The notes under the pieces: generated by a model
Seen by the model: the letters and a program-made list of their open reading frames with translations, nothing else
The model's database searches: none
What the model was told of the DNA's origin: nothing
Position numbers and translations under genes: made by a program
DNA from: Macrolepiota albuminosa
Taxonomy: Eukaryota; Basidiomycota; Agaricomycetes; Agaricales; Agaricaceae
NCBI GenBank assembly: GCA_027475525.1
Contig: JAMWFC010000044.1
Coordinates: 807,340-871,339 of the forward strand
Direction: 5' to 3'
Length of the DNA: 64,000 bases
Shown: positions 22,253 through 35,073 of the stretch, piece by piece
Position numbering within the stretch: position 1 is the stretch's first letter
How the letters are laid out: each line of letters starts with the position of its first letter

Positions 22253-23721
22253 ATGCCCGCTTTTCGTAACGTAATGACTTGCAGATCCTCTGGGAGGATA
22301 AGGGACAGACCTGCGGTTGAATATGATGGTACGTCACTCTTTACTTCTTATTCGCATTACCGTTGAATAGCTAACATATGCATAGAGAAAGGATGGGAAA
22401 TCCTTTCAAAATCAGATATATCGCTTAGCATCCCTACCCAACATGAGATGCCATCTCCCCACTCCAGCGCTACATCACCCTCTATCGCTTCTGTCGACGC
22501 TGACTTCGAAATTCATCCCCCGCGCAAATCTAAAGGCAAAGCCAAGGCCACTCATCTGTCTGACGCTGATTACATTCCCCGTCCGAAAAACGCCTTCATC
22601 ATTTTCCGCTCTTTCTTTTACCGGACTTGCGGTGGTAGCGATCAGAACCAAATCAGTGTGGATGCTGGCAAAGCTTGGAGAGCGCTTCCTGACGAGCAGA
22701 AGAAACCGGTGGTAGCGATCAGAACCAAATCAGTGTGGATGCTGGCAAAGCTTGGAGAGCGCTTCCTGACGAGCAGAAGAAACCGTTCCAACTGCGGCAG
22801 ACAGAGAAAAACAGGAGCACCAAGTGAAGTTCCCTTACTATACCTATGCTCCGGGTGGCGCTCTCAGACGGAAAAATTCTGCTGTGAAGAAAAAGAAGAC
22901 ACAATCCTCCGCCAAGAAGTCTCTTGTCAATCTTCCACCACCCCGCCGCGATTCTCTTACTTCACGGACGAAGGTTGAGCCGGTTCCTGTCATTATACCC
23001 TCGCCTGCACTGCCTTCCCTCGCGCCTCCATCCCTAGTTGTTCCTAGAAACGTTGAAGAGCCTACCGTTGAGCTTGCCAACTCGGATGCCGCTTTACAAG
23101 GGGAGCCAATCTTAGCTAATTGGTCCTTCGAAACGGCCTTTGTTCCTACTTCCGAGATTCCTCCCCTGGAGCTGTCTCCCGTAAAATCCGCAGAAAAGGT
23201 ACGTATTCTTGTTCAATCACATGGAAGACCAATCTGACCTTGTATTTCAGAAATGGAACAAGGATATGAAAGGGTTGAAACCACCCTCCTCGTTAAGGCC
23301 CCCGAATTTCGACATTAACAATGAGCCGTTCTGCTCCAACTCCGTCTGCGTCGGTAGCTACCTCGATATACCTGATTCCAATTTCCACTGCAATCACGAC
23401 AACGAGACGCTTGAGCAGCTCCTTAAGTCTTCCAATTTCTATGCCCTCACACAGTCGCCTTCAGGGTTCGAAACTTGGGACACGAACAATCCCAAGTCCT
23501 TTGGCCCTTTGGAGCTCTCTTATGCCGGTTATCCCGAAATCACCGATGATAATTGGGCAGTTGATCTCTCTGTAATGGACGAGGATCTTGCGATGGAAGA
23601 CCATACGAACTCTCAACGCTCCTTGTTTCCATCTCTGCCTGCCGGTCCTCTTAGAACGTCTACCTCTTTCGGCGACTGCGAGATGGATGCGTATGTCGAC
23701 TACGGCGAATGCGACGTCTAG
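22253..23721 (+). CDS. HMG-box transcription factor, frame disrupted by assembly-type errors
   Basis: Exon 1 22253-22328, exon 2 22386-23198, exon 3 23251-23721. The upstream exon was added because its phase joins perfectly to the frame before the internal ATG at 22448. The HMG box (about residues 60-125) reads IPRPKNAFIIFRSFFYR, then DAGKAWRALPDEQKKPF and EKQEHQVKFPYYTYAP. It is interrupted by the 77-bp duplication at 22630-22785. After collapsing that copy, one further base is missing near 22800-22806 (an A-run), since the two box halves are one frame apart. Total length would be about 427 residues. A basic KKKKTQSSAKK segment follows the box. This resembles fungal sequence-specific HMG regulators (including mating-type and Ste11/Prf1 kinds); no mating-locus context is visible. 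Confidence 0.75.
22630..22785. repeat. 77-bp tandem duplication inside the HMG box
   Basis: Period 77, identity over 79 bp (22630-22708 against 22707-22785). It duplicates the helix 2 region of the box and breaks the frame. Confidence 0.95.
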
Positions 23722-23867
23722 GTAACCGTCAGACTTTGGCACAGCTTTCTTAACGATTCATCCACATATGCACGTAACGCTCCCTACGACTTTCAATGAC
23801 TGAATCATCTGTAAACATACCTTACCCCTGGTGTTACTCCCAACATATCAATCTCATTGTATGATAC

Positions 23868-24022
23868 ACATCTATGGTAGACATTTACGTCCACTCGTCA
23901 TCACAAAAACCCTTGTATCTTCACCAAAACATCACTGTACACTTACATCTATGGTAGACATTTACGTCCACTCGTCATCACAAAAACCCTTGTATCTTCA
24001 CCAAAACATCACTGTACACTTA
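23868..24022. repeat. 77-bp tandem duplication
   Basis: Copies start at 23868 and 23945, period 77, with no mismatches. It lies in non-coding sequence. Confidence 0.95.
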
Positions 24023-24134
24023 TGATAAATCATGTCATTCTAGAATACAGTCTCCTAGAGAATACAGCCAACAGGCAGTAAACACACAGGTTTCATTCGA
24101 CAAGCGCTCATGTGCATGTGGACGGCTTGCCGGC

Positions 24135-24288
24135 ATTTCTGATCATTTAATGCAGGTGACTTACGAACAGCCTCCGCAGCGAATTAAACTGCAGTTATCC
24201 CCAGAGCACTGATTTCTGATCATTTAATGCAGGTGACTTACGAACAGCCTCCGCAGCGAATTAAACTGCAGTTATCCCCAGAGCACTG
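24135..24288. repeat. Exact 77-bp tandem duplication
   Basis: Copies 24135-24211 and 24212-24288 are identical. It lies in non-coding sequence upstream of the EH-domain gene. Confidence 0.95.
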
Positions 24289-24357
24289 TATGATGCAGCT
24301 TTCTACCGACCTTTGACCACGATAGCACTGGGAAGAGCCCGACCATTTTTCCATTAA

Positions 24358-27138
24358 ATGATTGGCGTCAATCCGGGTAACTTCCTCCCAACTGACCAGG
24401 AATTAGAACTTGTTGCGCAGATTTACTCGCAGGCCGGTTGTTCGCGTCCTGGTCACATTAATGGGGCTACCGTAGTAGAGATGTTGTCTTCTGCGGTGGT
24501 CGATCTCCCACCGCTCGTTCTTACCGCGATATGGGATATTGCGGACGATTCAAAATCGGGGTATCTCTCAGAAACACGTGTAGCTGTCGCACTTCGTCTC
24601 ATTGGTTGGGCGCAGAGTGGACAGAAAGTGACCGCTGGTTTGGTGAATGAGTGTGAGGAATATCCAATGATGGGGTTAACTTGAACTAATCGGTTGTAGG
24701 TGGCCCGCCGCCCAGAGTCAGAGGACTCGCTGAGGGCAACACTGTTCCTTTGGAATGGCCTCCATTCACGGAGAGCATGAAAAACGCATCTCAGAAGCAT
24801 TTCGAGGCATGTGGTCCCGTCTATGGTCTCCTTGAAGGTGAGATCTGAATCGCAGTGTAAAGGAGTTGCATGACTATCTCTTCTGGGTTTCCTTTATAGG
24901 TGACAAGGCAAGGGACGTGTTTATAGTGTTTGATCTGGCGCCAAAGGACATCTGGAAGATCTGGTGTGTCTTTTCGCGAATGATGAAGTTTGTCGCGTTC
25001 AAATTATTTCAAATCAGGGACATTGCAGACACCCAAAGAAGAGGCGCTCTCGACAAATACGACTTTGCGTTGGCAATATATCTCATAAAATGCATCCAAA
25101 CAGGCCAATTGTCCGCCATACCGCCCACCACGCCTCCTCAAGTTTATGAGCAGATTCGTTCCGTCTCAGACTCGCCGACATGTCCCCCTCCTCCTTCTCC
25201 GCAAGTCCTGAACCCTCCGGTTCGACCTAGAAAACCGACACGACCACCTCCACCGCCTATAAACACCTTCAAGGTACTTCCGGAGACATCACCTAGATCG
25301 ACTCCATCTACTTCGAATCCCGGTAGATGGAGCGTCAGCCCGTCCACGAAGGCGAATGCTGAAAGGCATTTTGATGAGCTGGACACCTCGAGGGTTGGAT
25401 ATATCGAAGAAGGCGTGGTTGCACAATTCATGCGAGGATTTGAACTGATACCAGAGGATTTGGCTTTAATTTGGTGACTCGAATTTATTCCTCGTTTGAG
25501 TCTTCAGCTGATCGCTCTTTAAGGGACCTTTCAGACTTGAATCATGACTATTGCCTCTCCCGTGACGAATTCGTGATTGCCATGCATTTGATTGAACAGA
25601 GAATCAATGGTGTCCAGTTGCCCTCCGTTTTGCCTGCCTCCTTGTTACCCCCTTCGCTAAGAGAACAACCTCCACATAGTGCTTTAAGACCATCAGCCAC
25701 TTCTCCTAACCATATGAAGTCTATGCCCCGAGCCCATAGTAACACGATTAGCGGAAATCCACCATTACCTCCCAAACCCACATACTCAAGCCATCCGAGT
25801 CGCTATTCTGTTCCGGCATCTAAAGGTGTATACTCTTTAAAACTCCTCCGTCTCTTTGTCTGACGCGTGAATAACGAAGATAAGGCAGTATCTCCTAGAT
25901 CACATTTTTCCCTTCAAAACGGATTCCAATCTACTGTGATCCCGGGTATTATTTCTTTGCAGTTCACTTCACTCAGTCATTGATGGTAAGCAATCACAGA
26001 GAAGCTCCTGTCAGCAGTGAACAGCGAGTCTGGGCCTCAGACAATAGATGCCGAACAATATCGAGCCCTTGAGCAGCAGAATGCTTCTCTGTTCTTAAAG
26101 GTCGAAGAGCTCTCAGCCCAAATTTCAGCTCGACAAGGTCCTCACGTCTCGAGCAAACATGTGTCTCTGGAACAGTACCAAGCCTTGGAGGAAAGAAGTT
26201 CTCTGCTGTCAATGAACATCAGGGACCTCACATGTCAGATAGATGTTCTGCGCGACGTTCAATCTCGGAACGAAACTCTCTCTCAAGACAAAGCCCAATT
26301 ACTTGCGAAGATCCAGGAGATGGAGCAAATCACTTCAGACCTGCTACAGTCCAATGAAGCCTATTCAATATTGGGACAACTGGAAGTCGACAACACCGAG
26401 CTCAATCAGCGTGTCTCCGAACTGGAGCAGCTACGTCCACAGTTGGAGGACGCGACAAGGCGTCTCCGCAACGTACTTGAAGAGAACAGGGATCTCAGTC
26501 AACGCCTTCGCGAGGCTCGAGAATCAGCCAAGGCGGAGTCTGTTCGCGCGGCGATGGAGTTACATAACATGAAGGAGAACATGGAGGTTCTGAAGAATGA
26601 CAAGCAAGGGCTGCAGGACCGCGCGGATACCCTTGAACGAGTTATTGTAAAGGCCGCTTCGGTATCTAAAACGATGCCTGAAATGGAGGTCCTGATGGGT
26701 GATATCACACGCGAGAATGAGGCCCTCAAGCAGCGTCTGCGTGAGATGGAGAGCTCTACCGCTAGACTACTTCTTTCGACCAATGGTGAAGCCGAGCAAG
26801 AGAAGCTGCGGAGCACGAATAAACAACTTACCTCTCGAATTCGTGAACTCGAACAGCTCTTAATTCAACTACAGCAATCGAGTGAGGAGATCGAGCTGCA
26901 GAGGGTGTTGAAGGATGTAACGATTGAGAATGATCAGCTGAAGGGCAGTCTTAGGGAGACTGAACTGGAGGTTACACGACTACAGCAGACTGCGCGGCGG
27001 GTGGGGCCACTTGAGGCTGAGGTCGAGGAGCTTAAAGCTGAGATTCGTCGTCTCCACTGCGAGAATGTGCGGGCACAGACTCGGGCGGAGGAATCGCCGA
27101 TTGCACCACCAGCGTATGATGACGATTCTTTCCATTAA
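24358..27138 (+). CDS. EH-domain endocytic scaffold (Ede1/Eps15-like)
   Basis: Seven exons: 24358-24637, 24700-24837, 24900-24963, 25018-25473, 25524-25825, 25889-25945 and 26015-27138, exactly 807 codons. Three Eps15-homology domains, which bind NPF peptides of endocytic adaptors, lie at about residues 8-100 (IWDIADDSKSGYL), 119-200 (IWKIWDIADTQRRGALDKYD) and 265-350 (LALIWDLSDLNHDYCLSRDE). Two introns cut the IWD motif at the same codon position in EH2 and EH3. Pro-rich linkers separate EH2 from EH3 and follow EH3 (PPLPPKP). Residues about 435-790 are a long coiled coil rich in ENxxL heptads. Ede1 starts clathrin-coated site assembly. The C-terminal UBA domain of yeast Ede1 is not seen, and the protein is shorter (806 residues). 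Confidence 0.9.
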
Positions 27139-28624
27139 TGCTTCCCTCTGTCAGTGAGTGATATAAAACTGTTTCATGGCGTCCTCTAACACATCATCAT
27201 TGTAATTAGATTTCCTTCACTCACCTTTGTTTGGTTCGACTTTCACACTTGCTAAGGACATTTCGAAACGTTGAAACTCTGGAAGGGTCGATGTTTTCAT
27301 GGATTTTGGATTGCCAGGTGTTACTATCCTGCATTGTACTCAATTATTGTCTTGTTGTACGTCATAATCAGTATGTTTTGAGAAAGCTCAGATCTCCGTC
27401 TAGAACATGCAGCGGGTGAAATAGAAAGAGATTTCTATGGAAATGCTTGTAATGCTCCTTACATGGCACGACCCCCAACAGGCACTGCCTCGAATGGCTA
27501 TGACGCTTATAGATATACCTTGCTTTTTCGTGAAAGGAGGATAGACTACATATTCCCCTGTGCTCGAAATTCGCTCCTCGAGATACACAAACGAATCTTC
27601 GCTGGTGGAGTAGGGAAATCTTCCATTTGATCTGATTTGCTCCATTGACAAAGATTTTACGGTTGACGCGGGTACTCTAGATCTGTTTTGTGATGTCTAC
27701 TGGCGATAGATAGGATATCAACAACTTGTTTCTCCCAACTACGGCGCTTGATTATGGTCCTGAAGGTACCTCCGATCTTTGGGATCTCGTGTCCATGGAT
27801 GATGTACAGGTCGTTATCATGATATACTCGGTCATCGTCTTCTTTCAAAACGATCAAGAAATCTAATCGCTCCCCCTCGAAACAACGCAAATCACAAAAA
27901 CCCGCCTCGCATCATGAGTGAACAAGTGCGATCATCTCCAGAAACAGAGGTTTCATCCGGAAAAGGGGGTAGTTTATGAATTGTCTAAAGCAAGGACCAA
28001 TGCGTCATAGCGGTTGGATGAACTTGTGCGTTGGGCATGATGTACCCTATAGAACAACAAAGTAGGAAGAAGCAGGGGTTCTGGATTCTGTGTTGCTTTA
28101 ACATCAGCCCGAACCTGGGCGCGAAATCTAACCAAATCCTAAGTCAATGTATCGATATATTAATGGATACATGAAATGGTCCATGGTCATGGAAATTATG
28201 AGTGCACATCCAGGATGAGATTCCTGGTAAGAAGCTACGACTATGTAGAATGTAGGTAACTAGTATAAGTTAGTGGTTAGTGGTGTGGTAGTACAAAGTC
28301 AATGGGAGTCAAGGATGCATGGTACAAATGGTGATGCAGTCATGAAAGTATGAAAGAAGAAAGTCCAACGACTAGTGTCCTGTTGATACATATGAAATTT
28401 TGAAGTGCGAGGGGGAGACTACTGCGGTTCCAACGAAAGGTTGGGTTGGGTTACTAATGACTCCGCTCGTGGACCATCATCAAGCCTGGAACGTTCTTGA
28501 TCCTGTCAAGGGCGACGGGCTGACGGGGATCAGGCATGGTGGATTGGGCACAACATGCAATATAGGAGAGCTTGAATGTAAAATCAATAACATGTACGGA
28601 TTTCCTTTTAAAAGTGAGTCCTAC
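27139..28624. other. Intergenic or unresolved
   Basis: Two minus-strand frames (27890-27657 and 27651-27400) read like protein (LKEDDDRVYHDNDLYIIHGH; FVYLEERISSTGEYVVYPPF) but lack a start codon and a clean splice join. They may be exons of an unrecognised gene or a relic. The remainder to 28624 shows nothing. Confidence 0.35.
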
Positions 28625-29008
28625 CTGAACGCGAAAGGTACTCGAGTGTCTATTCTTCCGGCAATGAATAGTGTACTTCCATCTACGGAAGGACAGATAT
28701 ATAATTAACATTCGTATTTTGTAAAGCTGAAAGTAGACTCACTGCTCATTAACAAGAGCATCCAGCTCTGATTCTTGGACGCATTCGAGGAGAAATTTGC
28801 GCGTCAATCTTAACAAAAGCTTCATGTCCACTCCATCACTACAGAGGTATGTCTCTGTCAACTCGTATGGCCCAGTCTTCGCATACGTGTTAAAGAGGAG
28901 ATTAGGGTGTGTTTGCGGCTCTCCTGATGAGGACTCGATATCATGAGACTTGGATCGAAACTGGCTTTGTCGGATTTTTGAAATGAAGCTGTTGACATTC
29001 GGAGACAT
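28625..29008 (-). CDS. Hypothetical protein, 5' exons only
   Basis: Exon 1 runs from an ATG at 29008 to 28743 and ends with a strong GTGAGT donor. Exon 2, 28682-28625, keeps phase (TTCCGTAG acceptor) and ends at another GTAGGA donor. The readable part is about 108 residues (starts MSPNVNSFISKIRQSQF; includes LLLRLTRKFLLECVQESELD). The 3' end could not be placed. No family recognised. Confidence 0.4.
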
Positions 29009-30913
<1,905 letters not shown>

Positions 30914-31356
30914 GACGAGATCTGCCTGTTGCGTGAGTTTTGGAAGAGGAAATGGCTGAAACTTCCCCATTACATCAGCACAAAGAAAACAACAGCAAAC
31001 AGTCTCTATTTCTCTTTTGGGATAACATTGGGGTGCCCAGAGAGGCCGAGGTCAACTCCTTTTCTTACCATCCCTCGCGATCTTGATATATGCTCCAGTT
31101 CTCATGTGATACAGTGGAAGGTGAAGCTAGCACAGAGATCGACTTCCTTTTTACGTGCCCATGAAGGAAGAACTGGTTTGCATCTTCTACTTTGAGATTA
31201 CGCAGTTTGTATACACGCCGTTATAATAAGTTGTTTCAGGCAGTACTATATTCTGGCGTCATTGGAGAATCACGAGAGGGAAAAAAAACTCCGCCGATTT
31301 CAACTGCGACTCTTGCTAATAAACTTAACTATCCAATACCTTCGCCAGCCTGCACC
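30914..31356. promoter_or_regulatory. Shared divergent promoter of RPB10 and the HAD hydrolase gene
   Basis: The 443 bp between the two start codons, transcribed outward in both directions. No clear TATA box at a usual distance on either side. Confidence 0.5.
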
Positions 31357-32391
31357 ATGTCCTCCGAACCTCTCAAGTTTTCCGACTTCAAATACATGAT
31401 CTTTGATGTCTACGGCACGTTGGTCGACTGGGAAAGCGGGCTTTATGCTGCATTGCAACCTCTGCTCAGTCGATTTCCGTCAGCCTCAAAGTGGACCCGC
31501 GATGATGCGATACGTGCTTTTGTGTCGGTAGAAGGAGACATACAAGCCCAGCACCCGACCATGTTGTATGCAGACCTTCTCGCAAAGGCCCATGAGGTGC
31601 TTGAAGCGCGTCTAGTCGCTGCAGAGGACGGATCAGAAGGTGAGAAGGATAGTAAAACCCTCGAAGGCACATCTGCTTCTGCTGCGGGCATTCCGGATAC
31701 TCCTGGGGAGTCAGCATCCACGTCACCCGCAGTCGTCGATAATGAGCATAGGATCTTCAGCGAATCAATCAAGAAATGGGAACCGTTTCCAGATAGTGCG
31801 AAAGCGCTTGAGGAACTTTCCAAACATTTCCACCTTATCGTACTCTCCAATGTTGACCATGCCTCATTCGCGTATACACATACATACCTCTCTGAGAGTA
31901 CATCTCCATCATCCACATACGATAACCGACAAGCGTCGCCACTCTACAGTCGGCCCTCACACAATGCTCACTCACGCGACTTGTGGTTACCGCGTCTTAC
32001 CCCCGGCTCCAAATCTCCGTTCTCGCTCATCCTAACAGCGCAGGATACTGGTGCATACAAGCCTACACATGCAGGTTTCATCGCTGTACTAGAAGCGATT
32101 CGCTCTGAGCCTTACTTACTTGCGACTCCAGGCTCTAATAGTGCTAGCATACCTGCTGCACTGCCAACACTCGAAGAGATCAAGTCCAAGACATTGAGTG
32201 TTGCGCAGAGCCTGACGCACGATCATCGACCAGCGAGGGAACTAGGTATTGCTAGTGTATGGATTGATCGACCGGGTGCATCTTTGCGCCCTGTAATGTC
32301 TGATGATGGTAGGGAATACGGATGGAGCTGGCGTTTTGAGACTCTGGGGGATCTGGTTCGGGCAGTGACTAACGAAACTAAGGTCAATTAA
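31357..32391 (+). CDS. HAD-superfamily hydrolase, haloacid dehalogenase type II-like
   Basis: Single exon, 344 residues. The frame is open further upstream, but the ATG at 31357 in the CACCATG context is chosen because the HAD core starts soon after. HAD motifs: I, DVYGTLVDW (nucleophile Asp near residue 13); II, VLSNVD; III, the Lys of TGAYKPT; IV region, VAQSLTHDHRPARELGIASVW. This arrangement is that of fungal 2-haloacid dehalogenase-like proteins, whose true substrates are mostly unknown. An insertion rich in Ser/Ala/Glu (about 88-130) lies in the cap region. It is divergent from RPB10. Confidence 0.88.
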   Translation: MSSEPLKFSDFKYMIFDVYGTLVDWESGLYAALQPLLSRFPSASKWTRDDAIRAFVSVEGDIQAQHPTMLYADLLAKAHEVLEARLVAAEDGSEGEKDSKTLEGTSASAAGIPDTPGESASTSPAVVDNEHRIFSESIKKWEPFPDSAKALEELSKHFHLIVLSNVDHASFAYTHTYLSESTSPSSTYDNRQASPLYSRPSHNAHSRDLWLPRLTPGSKSPFSLILTAQDTGAYKPTHAGFIAVLEAIRSEPYLLATPGSNSASIPAALPTLEEIKSKTLSVAQSLTHDHRPARELGIASVWIDRPGASLRPVMSDDGREYGWSWRFETLGDLVRAVTNETKVN

Positions 32392-32948
32392 CATGTACAT
32401 ATGGTCAAAACCACTGTCAAGGTCTGGTCCAGATGAGATGTAGCGCTATATATGGTCGTTGAAATGACAAGGTACTTGGTACGCGTCAAGGCACGTGGGA
32501 CACGTGAGCAAGGGTATTACATGGTAACCACATCGAGGCGGAACCCCTCAGACTGAGGTGTGTCCCCGTTTTTCATAGTTTTCTCACATTGGATTTAACA
32601 GGTCATACATCAATACAATCTTTGATACACCGACTGAGTATCTGACATATTGTATTGTAATTTTGATCCTCAACGTATACATTCGTGTCTCCTCCGTCTA
32701 CGCAGCCGGTCTTCCTGGCCATCCAGTACTAAGAAAACGAAATCATTATGTGCTTTATCCAGATTGGTTCCATGTAGGTTTGGTTTTATTGGCGCGTTTT
32801 TTCACGTGCTTTGTAACTAATGACTCCATCAATAGAAGCAAGTGCATTGATGCAACGTAGCTCAGGACGAACCTCACGTCAATGAAAAACGATTAGTAAG
32901 CCACCAAAATAGCCTTCTACCCAGACTACTGCAGGCTTTGCAGGAAAA
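32392..32948. other. Intergenic, no gene recognised
   Basis: A 557-bp gap between two plus-strand genes. Only one short frame without family features. Confidence 0.5.
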
Positions 32949-34281
32949 ATGCAGTCCAAAGGTGTGGCGGTCTTTTGGGACTATGGTGAGCCACACAGGA
33001 CGTCTTAAGTCTTGAGCTCATTGCTGGTTTACAGAGAGTTGCGAGGTACCGCCTAGTGCCAATGGATATGATATTGCAAAAAGCATCCGCTCTGTTGCCC
33101 TCACCTTTGGTGTCATCAGGCAGATCAAGGTTTACGTTAATCTGAATGAACCTCGGCTCGCTTTCTTCAAGTTACCTGATATTCGGTCAGACCTTCAAAT
33201 GTCCGGCGTATCAATAGTCGACTGTCCCAAGAACGACAGTCATGACAACGCGATTGAAATGATGATGCTTGGTGAGTCTCATAATGAATCCTTGTGGCTG
33301 AATGTTCATCTCACAATCTATCCCGAAAACAGTTGAAATGTTTGCATACGTCATTGATAATCCTGATCCATCGTTCTCTACAATAATCTTGATATCTGGA
33401 AATCGCAACTTTGTCTATGCAATGTCAACTCTGCGAATGCGAGGATTTAAGATTGTGTTGATTTCGCCGAACACGGTCCATGCAAGTTTGAAAGCCCAGG
33501 CATCCGAATGCCTGGATTGGTGTCTTCATGTTCTGTATCCCCATCATATGACATTACAAGACGACCCCTCAGTCGTACAGGTGCCAGAGAATATTACTCC
33601 GCCCATCCGGCCTTCTTTAACGGCGACCTTGCCTGACAATATTGATACATCTACATTAGTCTCCCCTGGAAAATCTTCGTCCGCTCCTACACGCGTGACA
33701 ACGCATTCTGTTGACCAACTCTCGTCACCAAAGTCATTGTCATCTCAGCCAATAGACCATTCGCTACCTGGGTGACAACGCATTCTGTTGACCAACTCTC
33801 GTCACCAAAGTCATTGTCATCTCAGCCAATAGACCATTCGCTACCTGGTCGAAATAGTCTTCAACCTGCAGATATTACACTGGTCGCAACACTTGAACGA
33901 CTCCCTTCAACGTCTCCAGATTCTCCAAAGGTGCAATCTCGAGAGGATGCTTCGACCCCGTCTACCCAAGCGACTTCAGGAACCACCTCTTCTTCAAAAT
34001 CCGTTCCAACTCACGGTGCAGCACCAACGGTTCCTGTGATCTATCGACCCTTGGTCGAACTTCTCCAAGCTCTTCGTGCGAAAGGAGTCATTCAACCACT
34101 TCGTTCTCATATTGCTGCAGACCTCATCAAGAAACACCCCAACGTTTACAAAAGTGCAAGCGTCAAGAAATTCTCGCAGTATGCTCTCAATGCAAAGGCA
34201 GCGGGAATAATTGACCTCGGCGGCAAAGATGGTGGCGCTTGGGTTAAACTTCGGTCTGAACTGCAAGGTGACACCAGATGA
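32949..34281 (+). CDS. NYN-domain ribonuclease-like protein with LOTUS-like C terminus
   Basis: Three exons: 32949-32985, 33035-33271 and 33333-34281. It is 381 residues if the 77-bp duplication at 33695-33848 is counted once; as written the frame stops at 33775. The NYN (PIN-like) domain covers about residues 5-165: VAVFWDYESCEVPP with the leading catalytic Asp, VIRQIKVYVNL, KNDSHDNAIEMMM (second and third acidic residues), and STIILISGNRNFVYAMSTLR, the usual SGDxDF site here altered to SGNRNF. The C-terminal ~75 residues (VPVIYRPLVELLQALRAKGV ... KKFSQYALNAKAAGI) look like an OST-HTH/LOTUS RNA-binding winged helix. This resembles MARF1/limkain-type RNases. The changed SGN motif may weaken catalysis. 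Confidence 0.82.
33695..33848. repeat. Exact 77-bp tandem duplication in the NYN gene
   Basis: Copies 33695-33771 and 33772-33848 are identical. Collapsing them removes a stop at 33773-33775 and restores 382 codons. Confidence 0.95.
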
Positions 34282-35073
34282 TACAGTGTAAAAGTAGTTA
34301 GCAAGCAAATTCTATGTTTAGCGACCTTCTGAGTGATAAGGATATGTACTTACTTGTATGAAACTGATTTGGTGGGGTTTTTATTAATTTTTTCAAAGCA
34401 TCAGAACTTGTGGTTCATCTCATCAGTCGAATTCGATCAGCCTCAGCTCTGACTCTCAGGCCGAGCAGTTCGCCGACACGATTTGGAACCTCTTCCTCGG
34501 TGGCTCCAGCTCCACTCGTCCGTTCGGCAGGGCCTCCGCTCCGTCATTTACTTCCACCGATCAAGCATTAATAAATAAACGATGATAACCGATGTTTATC
34601 TTCTTCCGAATGGTTAATGTCGTACACAAAGCCTATGATTTCTATTTCCGTTTTAGTGTCCTATCCGAAAACAGACTTCTCTCTTTGTGATATTTCTTGC
34701 CTAACGCTACTGGATCATTGATATTAAGCCATAAAGCGAGTGAAGGCTATGTGGCAGGACTTGGCCATGGTAAAGTAGGTTATACAACTTTCTCAGGTGA
34801 TGGAGTCGATTTCTGTTTCCGTGAAATTTTCCAGACCCATAACTTCAAGAAAGACACAAATGACAGGCGGCTCAGTGAAAATGATATCACATGTTTCATC
34901 AGCTGTTGTGCGTCGGGGTATATGGAGCAGATTATATAAATAATGTTACGATACAAGCATAAAGAAAAAGGAAAGATTACTACTAACTAGAAATGCGGCA
35001 TACCTGAAGGAAGGTGTAGAATCCATTCGACAAAAACTAAAATTTCACGAAACAAAAAGAGAGACTGTTATAA
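34282..35073. other. Intergenic between convergent genes
   Basis: Contains the 3' regions of the NYN gene and of the CSC1-like gene. No further gene, RNA or repeat seen. Confidence 0.5.

Larger units (their letters stand above)
23722..24357. other. Intergenic with two 77-bp duplications
   Basis: Besides the two duplications listed separately, only the promoter of the EH-domain gene is expected here. No gene seen. Confidence 0.5.
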
